In this document: piece by piece, positions 36,837 through 45,479 of the stretch
Layout: each line of letters begins with the position of its first letter
Numbering within the stretch: the first letter of the stretch is position 1
DNA from: Modestobacter roseus
Lineage (GTDB): Bacteria > Actinomycetota > Actinomycetes > Mycobacteriales > Geodermatophilaceae
Length of the DNA stretch: 64,000 nt
Assembly (NCBI RefSeq): GCF_007994135.1
Contig: NZ_VLKF01000001.1
Location: forward strand, 3,968,001-4,032,000
Direction of reading: 5' to 3'
The notes under the pieces: generated by a model
Seen by the model: only the letters and a program-made list of their open reading frames with translations
What the model was told of the DNA's origin: nothing
Database searches by the model: none
Program-made: the position numbers and the translations under genes

Positions 36837-37976
36837 TCAGCGCAGCCGGCGGGCCGTGGCGGCCAGCGTGCCGGCGGTGAGCCGGCCGTCGGCCAGCCCC
36901 AGCGCGACGACGTCGTCGAAGACCGCCCCGTCCGCGGCGGCCGCCCGGACGACGCCGTCCATCAGCCTCGGCCAGCGGGACAGCTGCGAGGCGGCGCGCA
37001 CCGACCGCAGGTGGCCGCCCAGCCGCCGGGCCAGCATCGCCCGGTGCACGGCCCCCGCCCGGTCACCGTGGACGGCCGCGAGCCCGGCGAGCGCGCCGGA
37101 CAGCACCGCGTAGAAGATGCCCTCGCCGGTCAGCGGGTTGATCAGCGAGCGCGCGTCCCCGGCCAGCAGCACCCGGCCGTCGGGGGTGCGCGGGTGCCCG
37201 GTCGACAGCGGCAGCCGGTGCGCGCGCAGCCCCTCGGGCTCGACCCCCGGCAGCAGCCGGTGCAGCCCCGCGACCAGCTCGGCCCGGGTGACCCCGCCCG
37301 ACACGAGCTCCCCGTACCCGACGTTGGCACGGCCGTCGCCGATCGGGAACGACCAGGCGTAGGCCGGCCAGCGCTGGTCGGTGGTGGTCACCACCTGCAC
37401 GCCGGCCTGGCCGGGCGGCTCGGGGGCATAGCCGCGGATCGCCACCGCCAGCCGGTCGGCCCGGTTCGGCGGCACCCCCAGCGCCCGCCGGACGGCGGAC
37501 TCCGCCCCGTCGGCGCCCACCACCACGGACGCCGTCCAGCGTCCGTCGACGTCGACCCGGTCGCCCCGGTCGGTCACCGAGCGCACCGTGTGCCGGGCGA
37601 AGCGCACCCCTCCTCCGCACATCCCGCCGGCCAGGACCTGGTCCAGCAGCCGGCCGTCGAGCACCGCGCGCGGCACCACCACCGACGGGCGGCGGGTGGT
37701 CCGCTCGACGACGTCCCCGCCGGGCCCGGTCAGCCGCAGCCGCGGCACCCCGGGGAAACCGTCGGTCAGCGCGGCGACGTCCACACCGAGCGCGGCGAGC
37801 ACGTCCAGCGCCTCGGGGGCCACGCCGTCCCCGCACACCTTGTCCCGGGGGAAGTCCGCCCGGTCGACGACCAGCACGTCGGCGTCCGGCGCCGCCCGTC
37901 GGGCCGCCGCGGCGCACGCGGCCCCGGCCGGCCCGCCCCCGACGACCAGGACGTCGACGTGCGGCACGTCAGGCAC
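36837..37976 (-). CDS. Geranylgeranyl reductase family FAD-dependent oxidoreductase
   Basis: A 379-residue flavoprotein. The FAD-binding Rossmann motif VDVLVVGGGPAGAACA is near residue 8, VVDRADFPRDKVCGDGV marks the GGR subfamily, and LAGDARSLINPLTGEGIFYA is the second FAD contact. Family members reduce isoprenoid double bonds, as in archaeal lipids, chlorophyll, or the menaquinone side chain (MenJ). A menaquinone gene (menB) lies 7 kb away, so a MenJ-like role is plausible but unproved. It begins at GTG 37976, only three bases after the stop of the LOG gene, so the two are co-transcribed. Confidence 0.87.
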   Translation of the reverse strand: MPDVPHVDVLVVGGGPAGAACAAAARRAAPDADVLVVDRADFPRDKVCGDGVAPEALDVLAALGVDVAALTDGFPGVPRLRLTGPGGDVVERTTRRPSVVVPRAVLDGRLLDQVLAGGMCGGGVRFARHTVRSVTDRGDRVDVDGRWTASVVVGADGAESAVRRALGVPPNRADRLAVAIRGYAPEPPGQAGVQVVTTTDQRWPAYAWSFPIGDGRANVGYGELVSGGVTRAELVAGLHRLLPGVEPEGLRAHRLPLSTGHPRTPDGRVLLAGDARSLINPLTGEGIFYAVLSGALAGLAAVHGDRAGAVHRAMLARRLGGHLRSVRAASQLSRWPRLMDGVVRAAAADGAVFDDVVALGLADGRLTAGTLAATARRLR

Positions 37977-37979
37977 GGC

Positions 37980-38552
37980 TCAGGCGGCCGGGACGGGGGT
38001 CCACTTGCGGGGCGGGTGCTCGTAGCCCGCGACGAAGGCCAGCAGGCCGGCCGCGTCGTGCACCACCCCGAGCGCGTCGAGCCGGTTCGCCGCCAGGTAG
38101 CCGTCGTCGACCATCCGCCGCAGCTGGGCCAGCTGCGGCTGCCAGAAGCCGTCGACGTCGAGGAGCGCGGTCGGCTTGGCGTGCAGCCCGAGCATCCCCC
38201 AGGTCCACGCCTCGAAGAGCTCCTCGAGGGTGCCGGCGGCGCCGGGCAGGGCGACGAACGCGTCGGCGAGGCCGGCCATCGCGGCCTTGCGCTCGTGCAT
38301 CGTCTGCACGACCTCCAGCCGGGGGAGCCCGGGGTGCGCCAGCTCGTCGTCCACCAGGTGCTGGGGGATCACCCCGACCACCTCGCCGCCGGCGGCCAGC
38401 GCCGCGTCGGCGACGACGCCCATCAGGCCGACGCGCCCGCCGCCGTAGACGATGCCCACCCCCGAGTCGGCGAGGTCGGTGGCGAAGGCGGCAGCGGCCC
38501 GCTGGTGGCTTGGCGGGCCGGCCTGGGAGCCGGTGAAGACGGCGATGCGCAC
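37980..38552 (-). CDS. LOG family (TIGR00730) Rossmann-fold protein
   Basis: A 190-residue protein starting at GTG 38552. It has the LOG family signatures [11 protein letters not shown] and [13 protein letters not shown]. The canonical second motif is PGGxGTxxE; here the second Gly is Ala. LOG proteins act as nucleoside 5'-monophosphate phosphoribohydrolases releasing cytokinin-like bases, and many bacterial members are annotated as putative lysine decarboxylases, a historic misannotation. The physiological substrate here is unknown. It is the first gene of a two-gene minus-strand unit with the flavoprotein. Confidence 0.88.
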   Translation of the reverse strand: MRIAVFTGSQAGPPSHQRAAAAFATDLADSGVGIVYGGGRVGLMGVVADAALAAGGEVVGVIPQHLVDDELAHPGLPRLEVVQTMHERKAAMAGLADAFVALPGAAGTLEELFEAWTWGMLGLHAKPTALLDVDGFWQPQLAQLRRMVDDGYLAANRLDALGVVHDAAGLLAFVAGYEHPPRKWTPVPAA

Positions 38553-38663
38553 GTACGGACCCTAGGCACCCGGTCCTCCGGGCGCGCGGGCGCGGCCCGC
38601 GCTACTGCCGGTTCCACTGCGAACTCCTCGCAACAAGCGAGTTGCCACGCAGCGAACCGGAGT

Positions 38664-38696
38664 GTTCACCCGAAGTGGCACTCCGTGTCACCCGTT
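38664..38696 (+). promoter_or_regulatory. PHO-box-like 11-base direct repeats
   Basis: Three consecutive 11-base units, GTTCACCCGAA, GTGGCACTCCG and TGTCACCCGTT, lie 64-96 bases before a secreted phosphoesterase gene. Outer units match the PhoP-type GTTCACC core; the middle is weak. The same core is repeated before the nuclease/nucleotidase gene at 15558-15600. Confidence 0.45.
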
Positions 38697-38759
38697 CGTG
38701 GGGGACGCCCCGCAGAGTCCCCGCCGACGGATGCGCCACGGACGATGCGGGAGCAGAAC

Positions 38760-40451
38760 ATGAGCCACGGTCACGACCACGGTCACCACCACCACCACGA
38801 TCACGACCACCACCACGGCGACGTCGCCGGCGTCGAGGGCACCTGGGCCGACCCGGCCGCCGACGACCCGCTGTCGGTCTCGCGCCGCGCCTTCCTGGCC
38901 ACCGCGGCCGCCGTCGCGGGGGCCGCTGCCGCCGTCGGCGGTGGGGTCGCGGGCCTGGGGCAGGGCGTCGCCCGCGCCGCGGAGGCCGGCACCACGACCA
39001 ACGCCTGGACCGGGCGTTCGCAGTACTACGCCGGTGACCACCACATCCACACCAAGTACTCGCCGGACGCGCAGTACGAGGTCCTCGACCAGGTGATCAA
39101 GGGCCGCCAGTACGGCCTGAGCTGGATGGTCATCACCGACCACGGCGGCGTCGCCCACCAGAAGCTCTCGATCGACAAGATCACCCCGGAGATCGAGAAG
39201 GTCCGCCGCCAGTACGCGGGCACGTTCATCTACCAGGGCCTGGAGTGGAACATCCCGGGCGCCGAGCACGCCACCGTCATGCTGCCCCCGGGCAGCGCGA
39301 CCGTCGACATCCTCAAGGCCTTCGAGGCCGGCTACGACGGCAGCGTGCTGTCGTCCCGGGGTGTCACCGGCAACGTCGAGCCCTACGCGATCGAGGCGCT
39401 GAAGTACCTGGACAACCAGGTCCGCAACCGGCGCACCGAGATCGCGCTGATGTTCGCCAACCACCCCAGCCGTCAGGGCATCGACAGCCCGCACGAGATG
39501 CGCAACTGGCGCGACGCCGCCCCGCAGGTCGCCGTCGGCATGGAGGGCGCCCCCGGGCACCAGGCCGCCGGCATCCCCACCTCGCAGGGTGGCCCCGGCA
39601 GCGGCCGCGGCTACTACGACAACGCCGGCCAGCGGGCGGACCGGTTCATCCCCTACCCGCCGGAGTCCTACCGCACCTTCGGTGGCTTCGACTGGATGAC
39701 CTCCACCGTCGGCGGCATGTGGGACTCGCTGCTGGCCGAGGGCAAGCCCTGGTGGGTCACCGCGACGTCGGACTCGCACCGGGTCTTCCGGGACACCCGC
39801 GTCCAGGGGCCGCTGGACTTCAACACCAACGGCACGAAGGGCCCCGCCGTCGACACCGGCCGGCCGATCACCGAGTACGGGGACTTCTGGCCCGGCCAGT
39901 ACAGCAGCACCCTGGTGGGCTCGGACTCCCGCTCCTACGTCGGCATCATGCAGGGCCTGCAGGCCGGCAAGATCGTCGCGGTGCACGGCCGGCTCATCGA
40001 AGCCCTCGACGTGCGGGTCCGTTCGGCGAACCACGGTGACGCGCAGGGCGCCACCCTGGGCGGCCGTACCTGGGTCCGCCGGGGCGGCGACGTCACGGTG
40101 ACCATCACGGTGAAGGTGGCCGGTGGCGCCAACGCCAACGGCGACGTGCCGAAGCTCGCCAAGGTCGACGTGATCAGCGGCCCGGTCACCGGTGCCGCGA
40201 GCGACCGGGACACCTTCACCGCCCCGGAGACCCGCGTGGTGAAGACCTTCGAGGTCGGCACCGGCCGGGCGCAGTGGACCTTCGAGCACACCTTCACGAA
40301 GGTGGACCGCTCGTTCTACGTGCGGCTGCGGGGCAGCGACGGCAAGCAGCTCGACGCGAACGGCAACCCGTCGATGGACGTCATCGGCGACGCCAACCCG
40401 TGGGAGGACCTCTGGTTCTACGCGAACCCGGTCTTCGTCGACGCCATCTGA
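38760..40451 (+). CDS. Tat-exported PHP-domain metallophosphoesterase with His-rich leader
   Basis: A 563-residue protein. Residues 1-20 are almost all His, Asp and Gly, an evident metal-binding leader preceding a twin-arginine signal (SRRAFLATAAAVAGAAAAVGG, about 41-62). The mature part has a PHP/CehA-like fold: GDHHIHTKYSPDA and VITDHGG supply the first metal ligands, ANHPSRQGID and TATSDSHRVF supply later ones. A C-terminal beta domain follows (about 430-560). Expected activity is metal-dependent phosphoester hydrolysis outside the membrane. ATG 38760 follows CGGGAG; an in-frame ATG at 38745 is possible. It overlaps the next gene by one base (TGATG). Confidence 0.85.
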   Translation: MSHGHDHGHHHHHDHDHHHGDVAGVEGTWADPAADDPLSVSRRAFLATAAAVAGAAAAVGGGVAGLGQGVARAAEAGTTTNAWTGRSQYYAGDHHIHTKYSPDAQYEVLDQVIKGRQYGLSWMVITDHGGVAHQKLSIDKITPEIEKVRRQYAGTFIYQGLEWNIPGAEHATVMLPPGSATVDILKAFEAGYDGSVLSSRGVTGNVEPYAIEALKYLDNQVRNRRTEIALMFANHPSRQGIDSPHEMRNWRDAAPQVAVGMEGAPGHQAAGIPTSQGGPGSGRGYYDNAGQRADRFIPYPPESYRTFGGFDWMTSTVGGMWDSLLAEGKPWWVTATSDSHRVFRDTRVQGPLDFNTNGTKGPAVDTGRPITEYGDFWPGQYSSTLVGSDSRSYVGIMQGLQAGKIVAVHGRLIEALDVRVRSANHGDAQGATLGGRTWVRRGGDVTVTITVKVAGGANANGDVPKLAKVDVISGPVTGAASDRDTFTAPETRVVKTFEVGTGRAQWTFEHTFTKVDRSFYVRLRGSDGKQLDANGNPSMDVIGDANPWEDLWFYANPVFVDAI

Positions 40452-41032
40452 TGGCAGGCCTCTGGTGGGGCGGGGCGGTCGCGGAGCGTGAACCCGCGGA
40501 CGCCCACCTGCTGGCGGCCGTCGACCGGGCCCTGTCCGGGTCCGGGGCCGCGGCGGAGCTGGTCTGCACGCACGTGGACCGCTCCGCCGCGGACCCCCGG
40601 ACCGGGGTGTCGATCCGGCTCTCCGGCCCGCCGGCCGACCCGGCGGCGACCCGGGCCGCGCTCGCCCGTGCACTGGGCGGGCCGGTGCTGGTGGACGCCG
40701 ACGGGGACGACCCGGACGGCGCTCCGGCCCGGACGGCGCTGGCCGAGGCACCCTCCGCGGTGGCCGGGCGGGTGCTCCGCTTCCCCGGTGCCGACGGCGT
40801 CCGGGGGCGGGTGGCGGTGGCCGAGCTGGTCTCCACCACCCCGATCGAGGAGGTCCGGGCGGTGGGCGCGACGGTCGGCCCGGACGACGTCGTGGACGCC
40901 GGGCCGAACGGCTTCCTGCGGCCGCAGCTGACCGGTGGGCGGATGACGCTGCTGGTCGAGCGGGCCGTCGGCGGGGTGTTCACGCCGTTCGAGATCGAGA
41001 ACCCGCACGTCTGCTGCGAGGGCGGGCACTGA
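40451..41032 (+). CDS. Uncharacterised protein coupled to PHP phosphoesterase
   Basis: A 193-residue protein that I do not recognise. It starts at ATG 40451 sharing a base with the upstream TGA, so it should be translated with the phosphoesterase. It is Ala/Asp/Gly-rich, with no signal peptide or membrane helix. The last 12 residues, NPHVCCEGGH, form a conspicuous Cys-Cys-x3-His cluster that could bind a metal or be redox active. Given the His-rich leader of its partner, a role in metal handling or maturation is conceivable; this is speculation. Confidence 0.75.
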   Translation: MAGLWWGGAVAEREPADAHLLAAVDRALSGSGAAAELVCTHVDRSAADPRTGVSIRLSGPPADPAATRAALARALGGPVLVDADGDDPDGAPARTALAEAPSAVAGRVLRFPGADGVRGRVAVAELVSTTPIEEVRAVGATVGPDDVVDAGPNGFLRPQLTGGRMTLLVERAVGGVFTPFEIENPHVCCEGGH

Positions 41033-41043
41033 CCCCCGTTCCG

Positions 41044-41095
41044 CAGGAATGGCCGTTTCCGCCCTCCCCGAGGGGGGCGGAAATGGCCATTTCTG
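41044..41095. terminator. Bidirectional hairpin between convergent genes
   Basis: An imperfect inverted repeat of about 24 bases per arm (CAGGAATGGCCGTTTCC... with ...GGAAATGGCCATTTCTG), two mismatches, short loop. It sits between the coupled unknown protein and the convergent NIPSNAP-like gene and can terminate both. Confidence 0.8.
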
Positions 41096-41098
41096 CCC

Positions 41099-41404
41099 TC
41101 AGGTGACGGGGGTGGCGAAGCCGATCTCCATCGTGGCGATGCACGCCGGGAACGTCTCGAACACCCGCGCCCGCTCGGGTGAGGCGTTGTACCCGGCCTC
41201 GACCCGGCGGAACTCGGCCTCGTCGCCGTCGTGCGCGACCGCCCAGGTGAACGTCTCGTGCTCGTGGTCGGCGAGGGCGAACAGCAGCCGGAAGCCGTAC
41301 TGCTCCCGCACCGGGGTGAGGGTCGGGAACCAGGCCAGGAAGTCGGCCATCCGACCGGGCTCGAGCTGGTAGCGGCGCAGCTGCACGGTCTCCATGCCGC
41401 CCAT
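41099..41404 (-). CDS. NIPSNAP / ABM-like small protein
   Basis: A 101-residue protein with a ferredoxin-like alpha/beta pattern: METVQLRRYQLEPGRMADFLAWF, then REQYGFRLLFALAD and TFTWAVAHDGDEAEFRRVEAGY. This is the layout of NIPSNAP and antibiotic-biosynthesis-monooxygenase-like dimeric barrels. No enzyme activity can be assigned. Start choice is ATG 41404; ATG 41395, three codons on, is equally plausible. Confidence 0.75.
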   Translation of the reverse strand: MGGMETVQLRRYQLEPGRMADFLAWFPTLTPVREQYGFRLLFALADHEHETFTWAVAHDGDEAEFRRVEAGYNASPERARVFETFPACIATMEIGFATPVT

Positions 41405-41445
41405 CCTGCGCCGGGCCCGCCGCGGGCCCGGCGCAGGGGCGCCGA

Positions 41446-41799
41446 TCAGGCGGACGGCGGCCCGTAGAACTGCAGGTCGTTGCCCTCGGAGTCCTTGAAC
41501 GGCGCGATCCGGCCCCACGGGTGGTCGCTGATCCCACCGGTGAACTGGACGCCCTTGTCGCGCAGCGCCGCCACCTCGTCGTCCAGGTCGCCGTCGGGCT
41601 GGAAGGTGATGACCGCTCCGCCGTCCGCCGACCGGGCGCTCTCCCGGCCGTTGAGCCCGATCATCACGCCGCCGGCGTCGAACTCGCTCCAGTCCTCGTC
41701 GGTCTTGGTCTCGGGCAACCCCAGGGTGTCCCGGTAGAACGCCCGGGCCCGGTCCATGTCCGACACCGGCACCCAGACGCTCGCGACTCCGCTGGCCAT
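41446..41799 (-). CDS. VOC family (glyoxalase-like) protein
   Basis: A 117-residue vicinal-oxygen-chelate fold protein: VASVWVPVSDMDRARAFYRDTLGL opens the first beta-alpha-beta-beta-beta unit, and FKDSEGNDLQFYGPP closes the second. Such proteins are small metalloenzymes or resistance proteins; the substrate cannot be told. It begins at ATG 41799 after GAGGAGAG on the minus strand and is followed 42 bases later by the NIPSNAP-like gene in the same direction, so the two may be co-transcribed. Confidence 0.88.
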   Translation of the reverse strand: MASGVASVWVPVSDMDRARAFYRDTLGLPETKTDEDWSEFDAGGVMIGLNGRESARSADGGAVITFQPDGDLDDEVAALRDKGVQFTGGISDHPWGRIAPFKDSEGNDLQFYGPPSA

Positions 41800-41914
41800 G
41801 ACTCTCCTCTGCTCGATCAGGTGGTGCCCGGCTGGTTCCCCGGACCGCCAGGGGGCAACCGCCGTCCCGGCGCGGCACACTGGCGGGCCCGACCACGACG
41901 GCGAGAGGACGGCG

Positions 41915-42379
41915 GTGCGTTCCGCGACCGACGGCTGGACCACCTGCGCGCTCGGGCACCGGCACTGGGGGCTGGCCGGCGCCGCCGGCCTGCTGGTGCA
42001 CCGGCCCGGCGTCGACGGCGTCGAGGTGCTGCTGCAGCTGCGCGTGGGCTGGTCGCACCACGGCGGCACCTGGGGCACCCCGGGCGGCGCGCTGCACCCC
42101 GCCGAGTCCGCCGCCGACGGCGCGCTGCGGGAGGCGGGGGAGGAGCTGGGGCTGCACCCGGCGGACCTGGTGCTCGGGGCGGAGTCGGTCGACGACCACG
42201 GGGGCTGGCGCTACACGACGGTGCTGGCCGCCCCCGCCGGCCCGCTCGACGCCGCGGACCTGGTGCTCAGCGACGAGAGCGCGGGCGTCGGCTGGTTCCG
42301 GGTCGCGGCGCTGCCCGACGTGCTGCTGCACCCGGGCCTGGCCGCCTCGCTGCCGGTGCTGCTGCCGCTGCTGGGTTGA
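41915..42379 (+). CDS. NUDIX hydrolase
   Basis: A 154-residue protein with a complete NUDIX box starting GGALHPAESAADGALREAGEE and ending LGL, fitting G-x5-E-x7-REUxEExGU. It hydrolyses a nucleoside diphosphate linked to another moiety, with Mg2+ bound by the box glutamates; the substrate is unknown. GTG 41915 was chosen because GAGAGGA lies just upstream and the earlier in-frame region is non-homologous and overlaps the divergent VOC promoter. Confidence 0.88.
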   Translation: MRSATDGWTTCALGHRHWGLAGAAGLLVHRPGVDGVEVLLQLRVGWSHHGGTWGTPGGALHPAESAADGALREAGEELGLHPADLVLGAESVDDHGGWRYTTVLAAPAGPLDAADLVLSDESAGVGWFRVAALPDVLLHPGLAASLPVLLPLLG

Positions 42380-42437
42380 TCCACCGGGCCGACGTCGCCC
42401 GGCTGGACTTCGGCGCCGCCCGGCCGACGTTGACCGG

Positions 42438-43112
42438 GTGACCGATGCCGTGCCCAGCTCCCGGACCCCGGCCGCCCGCGTCTGGTGGGCGGTCCTCGCC
42501 CTCGTGGTCGCCGCCTCGGTGGGCACCGAGCTGGTGCGCGCACTGGCCGACACCGGCAGCGACGCCGGGGTGCTGGCCCGGGTGGTCCGCTTCCTGAGCT
42601 GGTTCACCATCCAGTCCAACCTGCTGGTGCTGGCCGCCGCGCTGCCGCTGGTCCGCGACCCGGAGCACGACGGCCGGATCTGGCGGGTGGTGCGGCTGGA
42701 CGCGCTGCTGGGCATCTCGGTGACCGGGCTGGTGTTCGCCGTCGTGCTGGCGCCCACGACCCACCCGCAGGGGCTCGGCTGGTGGACCAACGCCGGCACG
42801 CACTACGTCGTCCCGGTGGTCGCCGTCGTCGGCTGGCTGGTGTTCGGGCCCCGGCCGCGGGTCAGCGGCGCGACGATCGTCGCCGCGCTGGCCTGGCCGC
42901 TCGCGTGGATCGCCTACACGCTCGCGCACGGGGCGCTGACCGGCTGGTACCCGTACGGCTTCCTCGACGCCCAGGCCCTGGGCTACGGCACCGCGCTGCG
43001 CAACCTCGGCGTCGTCGTGGCGCTGGCGGTGGCGTTCCTGCTGGTCGTCGGCGTGCTGGACCGGCGGCTGCCGGCCACCGGCGGAGAGCGCGTGCCGGTG
43101 CCCAGCCGCTGA
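42438..43112 (+). CDS. Pr6Pr family membrane protein
   Basis: A 224-residue protein with six predicted membrane helices. Diagnostic features are FLSWFTIQSNLLVL in the second helix region and YPYGFLDAQALGYGTALRNL near the end, typical of the Pr6Pr (FAR-17a/AIG1-like) bacterial family. Function is unknown. It starts at GTG 42438, 58 bases after the NUDIX gene, and ends before a strong hairpin shared with the convergent nuclease gene. Confidence 0.82.
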   Translation: MTDAVPSSRTPAARVWWAVLALVVAASVGTELVRALADTGSDAGVLARVVRFLSWFTIQSNLLVLAAALPLVRDPEHDGRIWRVVRLDALLGISVTGLVFAVVLAPTTHPQGLGWWTNAGTHYVVPVVAVVGWLVFGPRPRVSGATIVAALAWPLAWIAYTLAHGALTGWYPYGFLDAQALGYGTALRNLGVVVALAVAFLLVVGVLDRRLPATGGERVPVPSR

Positions 43113-43135
43113 ACGCGGTCCGCCGGCGGCGAGGT

Positions 43136-43180
43136 CTGCGGTCTCGTGGCCTCCCGGTCCGGGAAGCCACGAGACCGCAG
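43136..43180. terminator. Bidirectional intrinsic terminator
   Basis: A perfect 15-base stem (43136-43150 with 43166-43180) whose interior TCCCGGTCCGGGA can pair further. It sits between the convergent Pr6Pr and nuclease-like genes. Confidence 0.87.
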
Positions 43181-43199
43181 CTGTCGCGGACCCGGCGGG

Positions 43200-43985
43200 T
43201 CAGCGCCGGCTGATGGTCGCGGTGACCAGCCGGTGGTCCCCGAAGACCAGCTGGCGCACCCGCGGATCGTGCGCCCGCACGTCGGGAGAGCCGAGCAGGT
43301 GGTCGAACTGCACGCGCGGCGCCGGCGCCGGGTAGGTGTGCTCGGCGACCAGGCGCCGGCCGCCCCACACCCGCGCCGGCAGCGGCCCGATCAGGTTCAG
43401 ATCGCCGGCCAGCACCACCGGCCCCGGCAGCCCGGCCGCCCAGCGGCGCAGCCGCAGCAGCTGGCGCACCGCCGTGTGCGGGGCGAAGGAGAGGTGGGTG
43501 CCGACCACCGTGCACCCGTCGAGCTCCGCGGCGATCGCCAGCCGCGGCTCGTCGGGGAACCACCACAGGCGGTTCCGGCCGGTGCGCGGGTCGGGGGCCT
43601 GCAGCGGCAGCCGGGCCCGGCCGGCGCCCAGCGCGTGCACCGACCAGCGCCGCACCGGCAGCCGGCTGAACAGCGCGATCCCGTAGTGCGGGCCGTCGGC
43701 GCCGTCGCCGGGCCCGCGCAGCCCGGCCGCCGCCGGTGACCAGCTGCGGAACGGGTCCGGGGTGCCGGCCACCGCGGCGGCGAACCGCCAGTCGGTGGCG
43801 CCGAGGGCGGCGGCGACCTCGGCCGGCTGGTCGGTGTGCCGCGAGCGGGGCTGGCCGACGTCGACCTCCTGCACGGCCAGCACGTCGACGTCGACGTCGC
43901 CGAGGGCGGCGCGCAGTGCGGCGGGGTCCAGCGAGCTGCCCCGGGCGTCGCGGCCGGAGGCGAGGTTCAGCGTCCCGACCCGCAC
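43200..43985 (-). CDS. Endonuclease/exonuclease/phosphatase family protein
   Basis: A 261-residue cytoplasmic EEP-fold hydrolase. Catalytic motifs are VGTLNLASGR, VLAVQEVD (Glu metal ligand), GTHLSF, VLAGDLNLIG and a terminal FGDHRLVTA (Asp-His). Such enzymes cleave DNA, RNA, phosphoinositides or sphingolipids; which one cannot be said. It begins at GTG 43985, divergent from menB with 81 bases between starts. Confidence 0.87.
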   Translation of the reverse strand: MRVGTLNLASGRDARGSSLDPAALRAALGDVDVDVLAVQEVDVGQPRSRHTDQPAEVAAALGATDWRFAAAVAGTPDPFRSWSPAAAGLRGPGDGADGPHYGIALFSRLPVRRWSVHALGAGRARLPLQAPDPRTGRNRLWWFPDEPRLAIAAELDGCTVVGTHLSFAPHTAVRQLLRLRRWAAGLPGPVVLAGDLNLIGPLPARVWGGRRLVAEHTYPAPAPRVQFDHLLGSPDVRAHDPRVRQLVFGDHRLVTATISRR

Positions 43986-44066
43986 GGAGGCGACGGTAGC
44001 CGGGTGGCAGGCGGCCCGCAGTGGTCGGCCGAGGCGGCGGCGCGGCGCGGCGGATAGGTTCGCCGG

Positions 44067-44957
44067 GTGAGCGCACGCGAGGACGTCTCGGAGATCTTCG
44101 ACCCCACGGCGTGGCAGGTGGTCCCCGGCTTCGAGGGCCTGACCGACCTCACCTACCACCGGGCCGTCGACGCCGGCGTCGTCCGGGTGGCCTTCGACCG
44201 CCCCGAGGTGCGCAACGCCTTCCGGCCGGAGACGGTCGACCAGCTGCTCGCCGTGCTCGAGCACGCCCGGCTGGCCCGCGACGTCGGCTGCGTGCTGCTC
44301 ACCGGCAACGGCCCGAGCCCCAAGGACGGCGGCTGGGCGTTCTGCTCCGGTGGCGACCAGCGGGTGCGCGGCCGGTACGGGTACGAGTCCGCCGCGGGGG
44401 CGAGCGGCCGGCTGCACGTCCTGGAGGTGCAGCGGCTGATCCGGTTCATGCCCAAGGTCGTCGTCTGCGTGGTGCCCGGCTGGGCGGCCGGCGGCGGGCA
44501 CAGCCTGCACGTCGTCGCCGACCTCACGCTCGCCAGTGCCGAGCACGCCCGGTTCAAGCAGACCGACGCCGACGTCGGCAGCTTCGACGGGGGCTTCGGC
44601 TCGGCCTACCTCGCGCGCCAGGTGGGGCAGAAGTTCGCCCGGGAGATCTTCTTCCTGGGTGACGAGTACTCCGCCGCCGACGCGCACGGCATGGGCATGG
44701 TCAACCGGGTGGTGCCGCACGCCGAGCTGGAGGCCACCGCGCTGGACTGGGGGCGGCGGATCGTCGCCAAGAGCCCCACGGCCCAGCGGATGCTGAAGTA
44801 CTCGTTCAACCTGATCGACGACGGGCTGGTCGGTCAGCAGCTGTTCGCCGGGGAGACCACCCGGCTGGCCTACATGGCCGAGGAGGCCGTCGAGGGGCGC
44901 GACGCGTTCCTGGAGAAGCGCGATCCGGACTTCAGCCAGTTCCCCTGGCACGTGTAG
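44067..44957 (+). CDS. menB: 1,4-dihydroxy-2-naphthoyl-CoA synthase
   Basis: A 296-residue crotonase-fold enzyme of menaquinone synthesis: it cyclises o-succinylbenzoyl-CoA to 1,4-dihydroxy-2-naphthoyl-CoA. MenB signatures are VRVAFDRPEVRNAFRPETV, AFCSGGDQRVRG (oxyanion and bicarbonate loop), PGWAAGGGHSLHVVADLTLAS, QTDADVGSFDGGFGSAYLARQVGQK and a C-terminal KRDPDFSQFPWHV. Start is GTG 44067. The stop is TAG (44955-44957), worth noting because TAG is inferred to encode selenocysteine in fdhA in the same genome. Confidence 0.95.
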   Translation: MSAREDVSEIFDPTAWQVVPGFEGLTDLTYHRAVDAGVVRVAFDRPEVRNAFRPETVDQLLAVLEHARLARDVGCVLLTGNGPSPKDGGWAFCSGGDQRVRGRYGYESAAGASGRLHVLEVQRLIRFMPKVVVCVVPGWAAGGGHSLHVVADLTLASAEHARFKQTDADVGSFDGGFGSAYLARQVGQKFAREIFFLGDEYSAADAHGMGMVNRVVPHAELEATALDWGRRIVAKSPTAQRMLKYSFNLIDDGLVGQQLFAGETTRLAYMAEEAVEGRDAFLEKRDPDFSQFPWHV

Positions 44958-44972
44958 ACGAGAGGAGCGGAC

Positions 44973-45302
44973 GTGATCGTCGAGGTGATCACCGGTGCCG
45001 ACGAGGTGCCGGAGGTGCGGGTGGCCGACGTGGAGGACCTGGGGCGGCTGCACCTGGCCCTCGGGGCGCTGACCGACGCCGACGGCGACCGGGCGCTGCG
45101 CGCCGCGGGCCTGGGTCGGCTGGAGGACGGCACGGGCTTCCTGGACGTCGCCGCGCTGCGCGCTGCCGCTGAGCGGGAGGCGCGGTCCCCCGACTGGGGT
45201 GGTCGTTTCGACGCGATGGTCACGTCCGCGGCGGACGCCGGATGGGCCGCCGACGACGGCGCCAGCCTGCGGGCACACGTCGAGCCGGCCGCCTCCGCCT
45301 GA
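44973..45302 (+). CDS. Small conserved-looking hypothetical protein
   Basis: A 109-residue acidic protein starting at GTG 44973 after GAGAGGAG, 15 bases behind menB, so probably co-transcribed with it. It has no signal, helix or catalytic motif that I recognise. The C-terminal half, PDWGGRFDAMVTSAADAGW...ASLRAHVE, looks like a folded helical domain. No function can be given. Confidence 0.7.
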   Translation: MIVEVITGADEVPEVRVADVEDLGRLHLALGALTDADGDRALRAAGLGRLEDGTGFLDVAALRAAAEREARSPDWGGRFDAMVTSAADAGWAADDGASLRAHVEPAASA

Positions 45303-45479
45303 GCGAACGGGCAGGTCAGCGCCTCGCGCACCGGTCGGCGACACGGCCGGGCGAGGCGCCGCGGGGCGCTCCGGCGAGCGCTGGACCGGCTCCGGGCGGT
45401 CTCGATTCGGAACCTGTGATTTCAATGTGGGTGCGCGCGGTTGTTGTGGTCACTCCACTTTCTTGGGCACGATTGCACG

